Virus record (IMG/VR): IMGVR_UViG_3300033146_003306
Coordinates: 1-54,866 of that record
Strand: one strand, 5' to 3'
Length of the DNA stretch: 54,866 nt
DNA from: a virus
Shown here: piece after piece, positions 25,015-33,722 of the stretch
How the letters are laid out: the number at the start of each line of letters is the position of its first letter
Numbering within the stretch: the stretch's first letter is position 1
Notes under the pieces: model-generated
What the model was told of the DNA's origin: nothing
The model's database searches: none
The model's input: only the letters and a program-made list of their open reading frames with translations
Program-made: the position numbers and the translations under genes

Positions 25015-26355
25015 TTAATAAGAGCTGTATACTTTTAGTCTTTTGTGCCACTGTTTTAAAAAAACTGGATTATTATCAACAAAATCATATACCCTGACTT
25101 GTTTTTTGCCGGATTGTGTTCTAATTAATCTGCCTAAAATTTGTTCTAATCTTCCATCATATGAAATAGGCATACACAGGAATAGATCAGTGAAGCCGCC
25201 ATAGTCGAATCCTTCTGCTATTAGGCTTGTCGTAGCAAGCAGTATTGTAACTTTATTATTATTTAGGTCTTCAACCACCTGCTTTCTTTTTTTTGTTGAT
25301 ATTTTGCCTGATAGATAGTGATATGAAATTTGTTCAAAATCAAGATTTTTTTTAATAAAATCAAGGTGAGTCGAATGGTCAGATAAAACAAGGCAACATG
25401 AATAGTTTTGCTGAGATGCCTTTTTTATTTCGTCTACAATTATTTGATTTCTTATGTTTGATTTTTTTAATTTTGACAATAACGAAACATAATCACCCCT
25501 TTCTCCATTAAAAAATAAATTAGTTTGCACTTTTATTATTTTGGGTTTTAGTATCTTACCTTGCCTGACAGCTTCTGATTTATTCATTTTATATATTATG
25601 TCGCCCAAACTCCAAAAAATGAAATTTCCTAGGCCATCTCTTCTTTTTGGAGTCGCCGTCAGTCCTAAAATATAAAAACTCTTAAACAAGCTTACACATT
25701 CAGAAAAAGTCCTTCCTGGCACTTTGTGATTTTCATCTACAATTAACATTCCGAAATCTTTACAGAAATTATGCTTTTTGTTTTTATTTATGGTACTTGT
25801 TACCAGTCCAACTGTAATGTCTTTTATGTTAAAATGGTTGTCTCCTACTAATCCGCAATCATAATCCAAAAACTGTTTAATTCTGGCTTGCCATTGATAC
25901 ATTAATTCTTTTGTGTGACAGATTATAAATGTTTTTTGAGATCGTTTATATGTGACATATAGAGCAACTACGGTTTTTCCTGTCCCTGTAGGTAGTTGAA
26001 GAACACCAACCTCATTATTTAGACACGCATTGACCGCGGGCAGTTGCTCTTTGTACGGAGTTATATTACATTTGAACTTAATGTTTACGTTATAAGTTGT
26101 TTTGTCGTCAAAAGAAATATCAGGGTAATACTTGTTGCACAATATACAAAGATAGCCTTCAACTCCCCTTGGTACGCTGAAACAGTCTTTGTGTTTTTTG
26201 TACGCAGATATATTTTTCTGGATGCCGTATACACGCCTGGCGTTTTGTATAGCATCTGTGTATTTTGGATTTGTCATTGTTAAATGTTTTTTTAATATCT
26301 TTTCGATTATTGGCATATCATAAATATAAATTCTTTTTTCGATTATAATCTTCAT
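25015..26355 (-). CDS. superfamily 2 DNA helicase
   Basis: 446 residues. Motif I PTGTGKT (122-128), motif Ia-like ICHTKEL, motif II VDENH (a DExH variant, 207-210), motif III TATP (233-236) and motif VI QILGRLIR (about residue 415) give the SF2 (type III restriction / XPB-like) order. The N-terminal 100 residues include CILC and CYPDISF-like cysteines that might bind zinc. ATP-driven unwinding or remodelling of DNA in replication or repair. It is the first gene of the DNA-metabolism half, after the tailspike. The start follows AAAAAAGGAAAATTAA. Confidence 0.88.
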   Translation of the reverse strand: MKIIIEKRIYIYDMPIIEKILKKHLTMTNPKYTDAIQNARRVYGIQKNISAYKKHKDCFSVPRGVEGYLCILCNKYYPDISFDDKTTYNVNIKFKCNITPYKEQLPAVNACLNNEVGVLQLPTGTGKTVVALYVTYKRSQKTFIICHTKELMYQWQARIKQFLDYDCGLVGDNHFNIKDITVGLVTSTINKNKKHNFCKDFGMLIVDENHKVPGRTFSECVSLFKSFYILGLTATPKRRDGLGNFIFWSLGDIIYKMNKSEAVRQGKILKPKIIKVQTNLFFNGERGDYVSLLSKLKKSNIRNQIIVDEIKKASQQNYSCCLVLSDHSTHLDFIKKNLDFEQISYHYLSGKISTKKRKQVVEDLNNNKVTILLATTSLIAEGFDYGGFTDLFLCMPISYDGRLEQILGRLIRTQSGKKQVRVYDFVDNNPVFLKQWHKRLKVYSSY

Positions 26356-26383
26356 TTAATTTTCCTTTTTTAAAGTTTATTTA

Positions 26384-26412
26384 TATTTATTTCATGTGGC
26401 TTTATATGTCAA
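26384..26412 (-). promoter_or_regulatory. candidate promoter at the late/early boundary
   Basis: On the minus strand a perfect TTGACA (26407-26412) lies 17 bases from TAAATA (26384-26389), which matches the -10 consensus in only three of six positions. It lies in the 80-base gap between the tailspike stop and the SF2 helicase start, the natural place for a promoter serving the replication block. The -10 match is weak. Confidence 0.35.
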
Positions 26413-26435
26413 CAAGTTTTTTATTTTTTTGTTAT

Positions 26436-28433
26436 TTACCTGCTTACGTATGTTAATGTTATTATAAAATCAGCGGCTGAGTTGACACTTGCATCGGTTG
26501 ATAGATTTACAAAAATAGCTTTCGAGCTTGTACTGTACGCTATCTTGTCTTTAGAGGATATAAACCCTGTTTTGTGCGATGTATCAAGCGTTATAACTAA
26601 ACTTTCAGTCCCTGTTCCTGTAGACGCTCCACCGTGATCCACCGTGATCACCGCAGAACCTGCGGTAAGCTCAACTGCTTCTACTCCTACACTGCATAGT
26701 CGCATGATGTGGCCTGTTCTCAACCCTCCTAAAACAGAACTTCTTGGTATAAATTCTTTAGAAAGTGAGGCTCCTGTATTCTCTATAATAAAGGTTTCTT
26801 TATAAAAATTGCCGTCCCTAATTATGTTAGAGGGGTGGCCTTGCTCGTCCGATATCATTTTACCAGAACCGAGAGAACCTATTTCAAGTTGCGAAAACTC
26901 GTTAAATAGTGCGCCCGGCTTTATAGTTATTCCGTTTGGGTTTTGTGTGTTCCATCCTTCCTGTCGGAGATTGACAAATTTATTTGAAAATGCCGCCGAA
27001 TCATGTATCTCATATGTTTCTGAGCCTGCTAAAGATGAAGGGAAAGGCAAATCAAGCGTTAGCGTTGTTGCGTTATTAGATGCGATTCTACGCACTTCGC
27101 CGTTATGTGCCCCTGACGATATCTTTACAGATTTATTGGCGTGTTCCAGAGAAGCCCATGTTTGTGTTGAATCGGTAACCGTTATCGTTGTAGCTGACGT
27201 TAAGGTTCCGCCTTCTTCGTAGGCGTAGTCATTTAGTTTTATTAGTTGAGAGTATAATAACTCGCCGGAGATATTTGTAAAAAGATTGCCATGCCCTGCT
27301 CTAAGGTCTATTAATGTATCTAATACAGCCCCTCTTTTTAATCCGTTTATAATATTTGCGTTACATCCGTTTGCAGAGATAAGTGTCCCATTCGGTTTAA
27401 ATTGTATGCCTATCTGAGTCCCTCCCGAGCCAAACAAAGAAAACGAATCAAAAACATTATAGTACGGGCCGACTCCATTACTGCCTTGACCGTAAATCAG
27501 AATAGCGTTTGTTGTTTTATTTTGGACTTCAAAGTTTCTGTATTCACAATAATTACCACCTGTAAAGTCTATAGATTTACTCCCCGTTTCTGTGTAAAGG
27601 TATATCGACTCCATAACGCACCGCTCTCTTTGCGGGTCTCCATAGCTTAAATTGATTGCTAATTGCGTTCCAGTGCCAGTATAGTGCAGTCTTACAGACG
27701 TACTGTCACCATACATTTTCATGTCAGACACGCCAAAATACAGTGTGTTAGAGTGCCTGTAAGTCACGTTTTCATCTTTTATTTTAGGAAAGAACACACT
27801 ACAACCATTAGCCCTTGCGTATGCAAACGCATTATTAAGTGCAGTTGCGTTATCGGTTGCGTTGTCGGCTACTGCCCCCCAATAACATATATTGGCTACT
27901 TCTCCATTTTCAAATACTCTTACCCACCTACCAGTGGCGATAGATGTAACTTTTATTGTTATTCCGTTGTCATCTACGGCTGTACTTGTTGCGTCCCATC
28001 TGAATTTCCCTTGCCCTCCATCCCCATTTATTGTATGTCCGAGAAGATCAATAACAACGCCGTCAATAACTCCTGGGGTTAATCTTAAATCTGCAATAGT
28101 ATCAACACCGATACCATTGCTTTGATAAACAGCCAGAAAACCATTCGCTAAATCAGTAGCAAATGTGCCTGATATATGATCTCTAATAACAACATAAACA
28201 GTCGCATTTACTGCATACCAAACAAGGTCTTTTTCTTGATATGAAACTCCTGTCGCCCATGTCCCCCTTGCAATGTACCCGACAAGCCTATTCATTGCTG
28301 TTGCGACAGTTACTACTGTTCCATTGTCAGTTATTACATCTTGACCAATAGCTCCGTTTGCAACATTATCAATTATGTCTGTTGCTTCTACAAGCCTTGT
28401 TATTTGAGTAGTTGTTTCAGAAGCAGTTGCCAT
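26436..28433 (-). CDS. tailspike / tail fibre with right-handed beta-helix
   Basis: 665 residues. N-terminal attachment part (1-130), then a neck motif GDGGQGKF (137-144) and YWGAVADNATDNATALNNAF (184-203), the usual start of pectate-lyase-like tailspikes, where Asp-Gly-x-Thr-Asp is varied to DNATDN. A long repetitive beta-rich middle with IYLYTETGSKSIDF and NVFDSFSLFGSGG follows, then a C-terminal beta domain. Such spikes bind and often cleave surface polysaccharide. It is the last gene of the tail block, after the tail-tip protein. Enzymatic activity is likely but no catalytic residues can be named. Confidence 0.82.
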   Translation of the reverse strand: MATASETTTQITRLVEATDIIDNVANGAIGQDVITDNGTVVTVATAMNRLVGYIARGTWATGVSYQEKDLVWYAVNATVYVVIRDHISGTFATDLANGFLAVYQSNGIGVDTIADLRLTPGVIDGVVIDLLGHTINGDGGQGKFRWDATSTAVDDNGITIKVTSIATGRWVRVFENGEVANICYWGAVADNATDNATALNNAFAYARANGCSVFFPKIKDENVTYRHSNTLYFGVSDMKMYGDSTSVRLHYTGTGTQLAINLSYGDPQRERCVMESIYLYTETGSKSIDFTGGNYCEYRNFEVQNKTTNAILIYGQGSNGVGPYYNVFDSFSLFGSGGTQIGIQFKPNGTLISANGCNANIINGLKRGAVLDTLIDLRAGHGNLFTNISGELLYSQLIKLNDYAYEEGGTLTSATTITVTDSTQTWASLEHANKSVKISSGAHNGEVRRIASNNATTLTLDLPFPSSLAGSETYEIHDSAAFSNKFVNLRQEGWNTQNPNGITIKPGALFNEFSQLEIGSLGSGKMISDEQGHPSNIIRDGNFYKETFIIENTGASLSKEFIPRSSVLGGLRTGHIMRLCSVGVEAVELTAGSAVITVDHGGASTGTGTESLVITLDTSHKTGFISSKDKIAYSTSSKAIFVNLSTDASVNSAADFIITLTYVSR

Positions 28434-28442
28434 TTTATTTCC

Positions 28443-28967
28443 TTATACCCATTTATCTTTTATAAAACTGTCTTGTAATTTTGAATCAGTGAAATCAGAA
28501 GAAACACCGTTTGAATACGCATATAAATAATCTACGCTCAAATTAAAATCTGCGTATGTGTCATATGCTGTTAAATTAATATATTGTAACTGAGATATTA
28601 ATTGTTTGTTGTCAATTTCAATATTAAAACTAACAGACCATAAAGTATTGGACATCAGCTTTGCTTCATACTTTGATGTCATTTGAACATAATGCTCAAT
28701 ATACCCTGCGCCTACAAGAATATCTATTTTAAACCATTTATGACCATTTATTAGGTCATTAAAATAAAACATCTCAAAAGTGTTCATTTGAAATTCATTA
28801 AAAACGAAACTCAAAACCATCGAAGTGGTTCTTTGTTCTGAAATTCTCTTTTGTGTTTGAAATCCAAAAGAATCAGGAGTAACACTGACATTTGAAAGGA
28901 TTTGTTCATAGCCATAATTATTAATTAAAGGTGCTGGCAATGATGTTGGATATGTAGGTGTAGCCAC
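28443..28967 (-). CDS. tail protein, 174 aa (tail-tip/baseplate associated)
   Basis: It starts ATPTYPTSLPAPLINNYGYE and has the pattern R-x-T-x-x-M-V-L-S-F-V-F-N-x-x-Q-x-x-x-F-E-x-F-Y, a G-H-K-W-F segment and a terminal W-S-V-S-F-N-I-E-I-D strand, which is a conserved small tail protein type of siphoviruses. The 200-residue protein at 37.4-38.0 kb has a related core (FIFTQEQLGVFEYF ... KLEVQK). Likely a virion component between J-like tip and tailspike; exact role not known. Confidence 0.65.
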   Translation of the reverse strand: MATPTYPTSLPAPLINNYGYEQILSNVSVTPDSFGFQTQKRISEQRTTSMVLSFVFNEFQMNTFEMFYFNDLINGHKWFKIDILVGAGYIEHYVQMTSKYEAKLMSNTLWSVSFNIEIDNKQLISQLQYINLTAYDTYADFNLSVDYLYAYSNGVSSDFTDSKLQDSFIKDKWV

Positions 28968-28988
28968 GTTAAATTCCTTTAATCAATA

Positions 28989-31900
28989 TTAAATTCCAGT
29001 TGTTCCGTCAGCCGTGTAAACTCTTTCGTCATCAACAATACACATTAACTTTACTTTTGTTGATTGTTGAGGTTGCATTGTTTCAACAAGACATTTTTTG
29101 TCATAATCAGCTCCCTTACCGAATTGGAAATAAGTTTTTTCCATTTCATACCCCGTATAAATAAAAGACGGTGGAGTAACTGACATTAAAACTTTTTTTG
29201 GCTCTCCTGTTACTTCGGTAACAAGATACGGTGTGTCTTGCGTTCCGTCTTTTTTTCTAAAAGCAATATAATGATCTCCTGACTCAAATGTAACAGTTTC
29301 AGATAACTCAATTTCATTTCCGTTTACTCCAAGAACTACCCCTGACAGCCCATAGCCTATCCTTGGGTTTGAGATACTTATATAATCAAGCCTTGAAAGA
29401 ATCCTACCCTCAAGTTCTGTAATAAAACTAGGGAGTTTTCTTCTATACGCATTACACGCAGCTTCATATTTTGCTTCCCTTATTGCGTGTGCTTCCTGTG
29501 TTATTCCCCATCTTTGAATCTTTGCCGGACGATCTGTTGTTCCACCTGTAATTGTTTGTAATGTTTGTTTAAATACCCATTCATCATCATCAAGGTATTC
29601 AAATTCTACACTGTCAGGAGTATCATTGTCAAAATTAATGTAATCGACATTAAAGCTGTTCGCTTCAATATTATTTATTGTAAAAACCTGCTTTGGTATT
29701 GTTTTTGGTTGGTCTCTTACAAAATCAATTGAACCTGCGACTAACAATGGCTGCGCCCTTCCTACCCTCATTATCTTTTTTAATGATTCCCAAAAAACTT
29801 CTTTTGACTCAAATACGCCATTGCAGTAATCACCTCTACTTGACCATATAGTATCCATTGCAAGTAGCTCATCAGCGTTTAATTCTGTATCGCTAATAGC
29901 AACGCTGTATTCAGAGTTCCTACACGCATCTGCTGCCGCCCATGCAATGCTCGAAGTCGCAACAGGATCAGACCACATAGCACCGTCATATATCGGTAAT
30001 TTACGTGTTGATACCGTATTGAACTTAGACAATGAAGCATTTACCAAAGAATCAGTTGTTTTTACTTTTACGGCTACAACGGTAACGTCTCCGTAAGTAC
30101 CTGTATTTGTTAAGAATGCTTTTAAGTCAGTAAATACCATTTCTGATTGGCCTTTTTGAGAATCTGCGTAATCAGATGCTGTTCCAAATATCCTATTTAC
30201 CCTTGCCCTTATTTTTTTTGCGGTTACAGGGATACCTGTTACTTCATATGTTTTTGCAATTGGGTTTTTTTGAGCTGCTGTTATTGTTTGTGTTCCAGTA
30301 TCAAGCCATGAAGATGATTCTGTTCCATTTTCAGCAATAAGCTTATATTGCAACTTAAAATTTACAGTTAGGTTTTCAAGCTCTCCATTTGTAAGGTTTG
30401 TGCCGTATAGGCCGTTAGGGAGTACAATATCAAACTGTATTTTTTGAATAGAAGAGTTTGTGTTTGGAACAATATAACCTATAGAATCACTGCCAGGAAC
30501 AAACGTCATTGTTGTTTGCGTAGACAAATCAGCTCCAGAAGGAACAGTTTCAATAAACTCATATGCAACATATTCAATTAAGTCTTCTGTTGTTACTGTT
30601 CCATCTGTGTAATAATAAGACGATTTTATAACAAACCTTGCATTGTACGAGCTTAATGGATCATCAATTATTATTGTATCCCCTGCAATAAACCCATCAA
30701 ATGAGTCAGCTACTCCATAGACTCCATTTGTAAAAGGTATTGTTCCAACTGTCCCTGTTATAAATGTTAAAAATGAATTAGACATAACAGTCCCTATAGG
30801 AAATGTGTAATTTGCAGTAAGTGAAGGCGACACGATATAACCAATGTAAGAGGGGTCTCCGTCTGCAATATTAACTATTTCGGTTGTATATATTGTTCCG
30901 TCAGGTTCTCTTATTTTTAAAACTTCGTTTACTTTCCATACGTACCATTTTGCTTGCGGGGAAAAGTAAAGATTTCCGAGGTAGTCTGTTTCTGCAATAT
31001 CTCCTGATTCAACTGTAAGAGTGGTCAGTGGATTTGACTCGACTTTATATTCATCAACCCTTCTTACAGAAATATTATCAACTTGATTTGAAGTAAAAAC
31101 ATTATCGTAAAATGTTTTTCCTGATGTACATGTTTGTATTTCTCCTGTTATTCCCGCAAGACAAAGTATGTCTGACGTTGCTTCTACACAGTAAAAATCA
31201 CCTGTAAAATTATTTGCATTTGATTGAGTTATCCAATTTATACCGTCAAGACTTGTTTGTATTTTGCCTGTGTCGCCTACAATAGTAAACATTCCGTCTG
31301 CCCATGTTATGCCCGTGAATGTGCCTGTAAAGCCGTCTGCATTGCTTCTATGAGTCCATGTGATACCTTCTCCATCTTCGCATGTCTGTATTTCACCGTT
31401 TGATCCTACAATTACAAATATGTTTAAGTCATTACTATACTCTGCGCCCCAAAATGCATCTAAATATCCACCTCCGTAACCATTGTCTGCTGTTCTGTGC
31501 GTCCATGTTATGGCGTTAAGGTCACTTGTTTGTATTTCGCCTTCCCATCCAACAGCTAAATAAACATTGTTTCCCGATATTATGCTTTTAAAAGTACCTG
31601 TGTAGCTATTATCTGCTGCTCTGTGCGTCCATGTACCTCCTACTGATTGCTGAATCTCTCCGTTATCCCCTACCGCAATTGGGAATATTCCTCCTACAAC
31701 TCCGTTAAAGTCACCTGTGTAACTATCCGCAGGTGTTTCTTTTGTCCATGTTGCCGTATCAGGGCTTGTTTGTATCTCTCCGTTTTCTCCGACTGCAATG
31801 TAGCCCCCTGCTGTAGAATCAACGTCATAAAAAAAGTCAGTAAAGCCGTTGTCTGCTGTCCTGTGTGTCCATGTTATGGCATCTGGACTTGTCTGTATTT

Positions 31901-32738
31901 CTCCAAAGCTCCCTACAAGAACAAGTAAATTTGCTTTAGAGCATATACCTCTAAAAGTATGTGTTGTGCTTAAATCAGGTGTTCTGTGAGTCCAATCTTC
32001 ACCATTAATAGCAAGCCTTACATTTTCATTATTTGAAAAGGTTCTTATTTGAGCATATGAAAGGTCGGTCGAAGGAACAGTGTCAAAATTAAATGATTCA
32101 AAGTCAAATTCCCCTTGCCCCTGACAAAATAAAAGGTATGCATATTTATTATTTTGCTCAAATTGGCTCCACGATTGCATTGCATAGTGTGGATATCTTT
32201 TCATCCGTCCGTACTGGACAGGAATAATTGCATTTAGAGCAGACGTATTTCCTCTGTCGTTAAGGTCGTAAATAGAAGATGACGTACCTTGCCTTGAAGA
32301 TAATCCTCCTATTCCTTCTTGTTGTAGTGGCTCTGGTGGAAACGCCTTGTTTATGAGCATTGATCCACCAAGCATGACTGCACCTCCAAGCATGCCACTC
32401 ATAAAAGTTCCGGCTAAACCTGCTCCGAATAATTGCATGCCTGGTATCATCATTGCGCCTGCGGCAAGAGCAATCGAAAGTACAGTAGCAACAGGGTTTG
32501 ATCCACCGTCACCTCCTCCTAACGGAAAAGCGACAAAAATAACTATATCGTTTTTTTTAATTATTAATGAATCCCAGTGTTTTCTTGAAATAGGCTTTTC
32601 ATTGACAATCAAAATATATGGCGCAACTAATGATATTTTAGTGTCTTGAATATACTCCTGTAGTAAGAAATCATTATTTATTATTTTTTTATTTTCAATG
32701 CCCGTCATAGGCATGTATGTTTGAATTATTTCTGCCAT
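28989..32738 (-). CDS. tail-tip host-specificity protein (J-like) with a seven-repeat propeller-like insertion
   Basis: 1249 residues. N-terminal region: a hydrophobic stretch (about 80-130) and IIPVQYGRMKRYPHYAMQSW, both characteristic of lambda J-like tip proteins. From about 243 to 540 there are seven repeats of about 40 residues with V-G-x-x-G-E-I-Q-T-S and T-W-T-H-R motifs, suggesting a seven-bladed beta-propeller. After it come typical J domains, including RRKLPSFITELEGRILSRLD and a C-terminal end at ADGTTGI. It contacts the host receptor at the end of the tail. Follows NlpC/P60 and DUF1833 tail genes in the standard order. Confidence 0.85.
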   Translation of the reverse strand: MAEIIQTYMPMTGIENKKIINNDFLLQEYIQDTKISLVAPYILIVNEKPISRKHWDSLIIKKNDIVIFVAFPLGGGDGGSNPVATVLSIALAAGAMMIPGMQLFGAGLAGTFMSGMLGGAVMLGGSMLINKAFPPEPLQQEGIGGLSSRQGTSSSIYDLNDRGNTSALNAIIPVQYGRMKRYPHYAMQSWSQFEQNNKYAYLLFCQGQGEFDFESFNFDTVPSTDLSYAQIRTFSNNENVRLAINGEDWTHRTPDLSTTHTFRGICSKANLLVLVGSFGEIQTSPDAITWTHRTADNGFTDFFYDVDSTAGGYIAVGENGEIQTSPDTATWTKETPADSYTGDFNGVVGGIFPIAVGDNGEIQQSVGGTWTHRAADNSYTGTFKSIISGNNVYLAVGWEGEIQTSDLNAITWTHRTADNGYGGGYLDAFWGAEYSNDLNIFVIVGSNGEIQTCEDGEGITWTHRSNADGFTGTFTGITWADGMFTIVGDTGKIQTSLDGINWITQSNANNFTGDFYCVEATSDILCLAGITGEIQTCTSGKTFYDNVFTSNQVDNISVRRVDEYKVESNPLTTLTVESGDIAETDYLGNLYFSPQAKWYVWKVNEVLKIREPDGTIYTTEIVNIADGDPSYIGYIVSPSLTANYTFPIGTVMSNSFLTFITGTVGTIPFTNGVYGVADSFDGFIAGDTIIIDDPLSSYNARFVIKSSYYYTDGTVTTEDLIEYVAYEFIETVPSGADLSTQTTMTFVPGSDSIGYIVPNTNSSIQKIQFDIVLPNGLYGTNLTNGELENLTVNFKLQYKLIAENGTESSSWLDTGTQTITAAQKNPIAKTYEVTGIPVTAKKIRARVNRIFGTASDYADSQKGQSEMVFTDLKAFLTNTGTYGDVTVVAVKVKTTDSLVNASLSKFNTVSTRKLPIYDGAMWSDPVATSSIAWAAADACRNSEYSVAISDTELNADELLAMDTIWSSRGDYCNGVFESKEVFWESLKKIMRVGRAQPLLVAGSIDFVRDQPKTIPKQVFTINNIEANSFNVDYINFDNDTPDSVEFEYLDDDEWVFKQTLQTITGGTTDRPAKIQRWGITQEAHAIREAKYEAACNAYRRKLPSFITELEGRILSRLDYISISNPRIGYGLSGVVLGVNGNEIELSETVTFESGDHYIAFRKKDGTQDTPYLVTEVTGEPKKVLMSVTPPSFIYTGYEMEKTYFQFGKGADYDKKCLVETMQPQQSTKVKLMCIVDDERVYTADGTTGI

Positions 32739-32740
32739 AT

Positions 32741-33184
32741 TTATTTATCTTTTATGAATTTATAAAATTCTAATTTGTTGTATGTTCTTTTTAACGAGAA
32801 CAATGAGTCAAAAATAACGCCATGTTTCCTTATTGAGTGTATTATACCAGATTCAGGATGATCAATATATACTCCTACATGATTTGGTTGTTCTACTGTA
32901 AATATTTTTACAATGCAGCCGTCTTCTGGTTTTTGTATTTTTTCAAATTTTTCCCATATTTTATGTTTTGACATTTTTCTTATTACGTCAAGTATTGATT
33001 TTGCATTGACCTCAACTGACGGAAGTTCATTGCCGTAAAATTCTTTTTGTATTTCAATTACAAGTCCGTGGCAATCATAGTGTGTTGGGCCTGTTTCTCC
33101 TAAGCCCCATTTTAAACCGATATAGTCCACTATGTTTTTTTTATTTAATTTGTTTGATTTGTTTGATTTGTTTGATTTATCCAT
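32741..33184 (-). CDS. NlpC/P60-type tail peptidase (lambda K-like)
   Basis: 147 residues. Catalytic Cys in YDCHGLV (Cys38), His in NHVGVYID (His102) and a following IIHS (His116), the papain-like NlpC/P60 triad. Such tail proteins cleave peptidoglycan during DNA injection or process the tail tip. The N-terminus is a short NKS repeat coded by nine-base DNA repeats (33145-33180). It lies between DUF1833 and J-like genes, the usual tail-tip position. Confidence 0.82.
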   Translation of the reverse strand: MDKSNKSNKSNKLNKKNIVDYIGLKWGLGETGPTHYDCHGLVIEIQKEFYGNELPSVEVNAKSILDVIRKMSKHKIWEKFEKIQKPEDGCIVKIFTVEQPNHVGVYIDHPESGIIHSIRKHGVIFDSLFSLKRTYNKLEFYKFIKDK

Positions 33185-33186
33185 TT

Positions 33187-33702
33187 TTACCTCACTAATG
33201 CAGGGAACCTTGAAGATGTATATATTTTATTTGGGAAAGACCTATTAAAATAGTCAGAAAAGAATAATGTCCCAACAACACTGTTTCCTACGTTTATATT
33301 TTTTAATTGCATGTTTTTAAGGACATAGTGAGGTTCAGGTGAAGCGTCAGACTGAATGAATTGCCTAAATATAATAGGTATTATCTCTTGTGCATCCATG
33401 CTTGACTCAATATATTCACCTAATATTTGACTTACATTATCTATTTCAAGTGTTACCTGCGGTAATGTATCTGTGCTTTCCGGAAGAGTAATTTTAAATT
33501 GGCATTTTTGAAATGTGACTTGCGTAGATGGATCAACAGGAGCATCACTTTCAAGTGTTCCTATAAAATCTTCATAATCAAGAACAAGTCTTGCAGGTGG
33601 CGACAATGAAGTAGGATATATTTCTATTGTATCAAGAATTATTTTATCATCTTCGTTTGAGGCCATAGCCTCTTTTATTGCCTGTGAATACGGGTCAGTC
33701 AT
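33187..33702 (-). CDS. DUF1833-type minor tail protein
   Basis: 171 residues. Beta-rich with the DUF1833 pattern: ILDTIEIYPTSLSPPARLVLDYED near the start, FKITLPESTDTLPQVTLEID in the middle and a C-terminal TSSRFPALVR. Found between tape measure and NlpC/K-like genes in siphoviruses; a distal-tail or tip component. There is no catalytic motif. Confidence 0.75.
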   Translation of the reverse strand: MTDPYSQAIKEAMASNEDDKIILDTIEIYPTSLSPPARLVLDYEDFIGTLESDAPVDPSTQVTFQKCQFKITLPESTDTLPQVTLEIDNVSQILGEYIESSMDAQEIIPIIFRQFIQSDASPEPHYVLKNMQLKNINVGNSVVGTLFFSDYFNRSFPNKIYTSSRFPALVR

Positions 33703-33722
33703 GTATTGTGTCCTTTTTTTTG

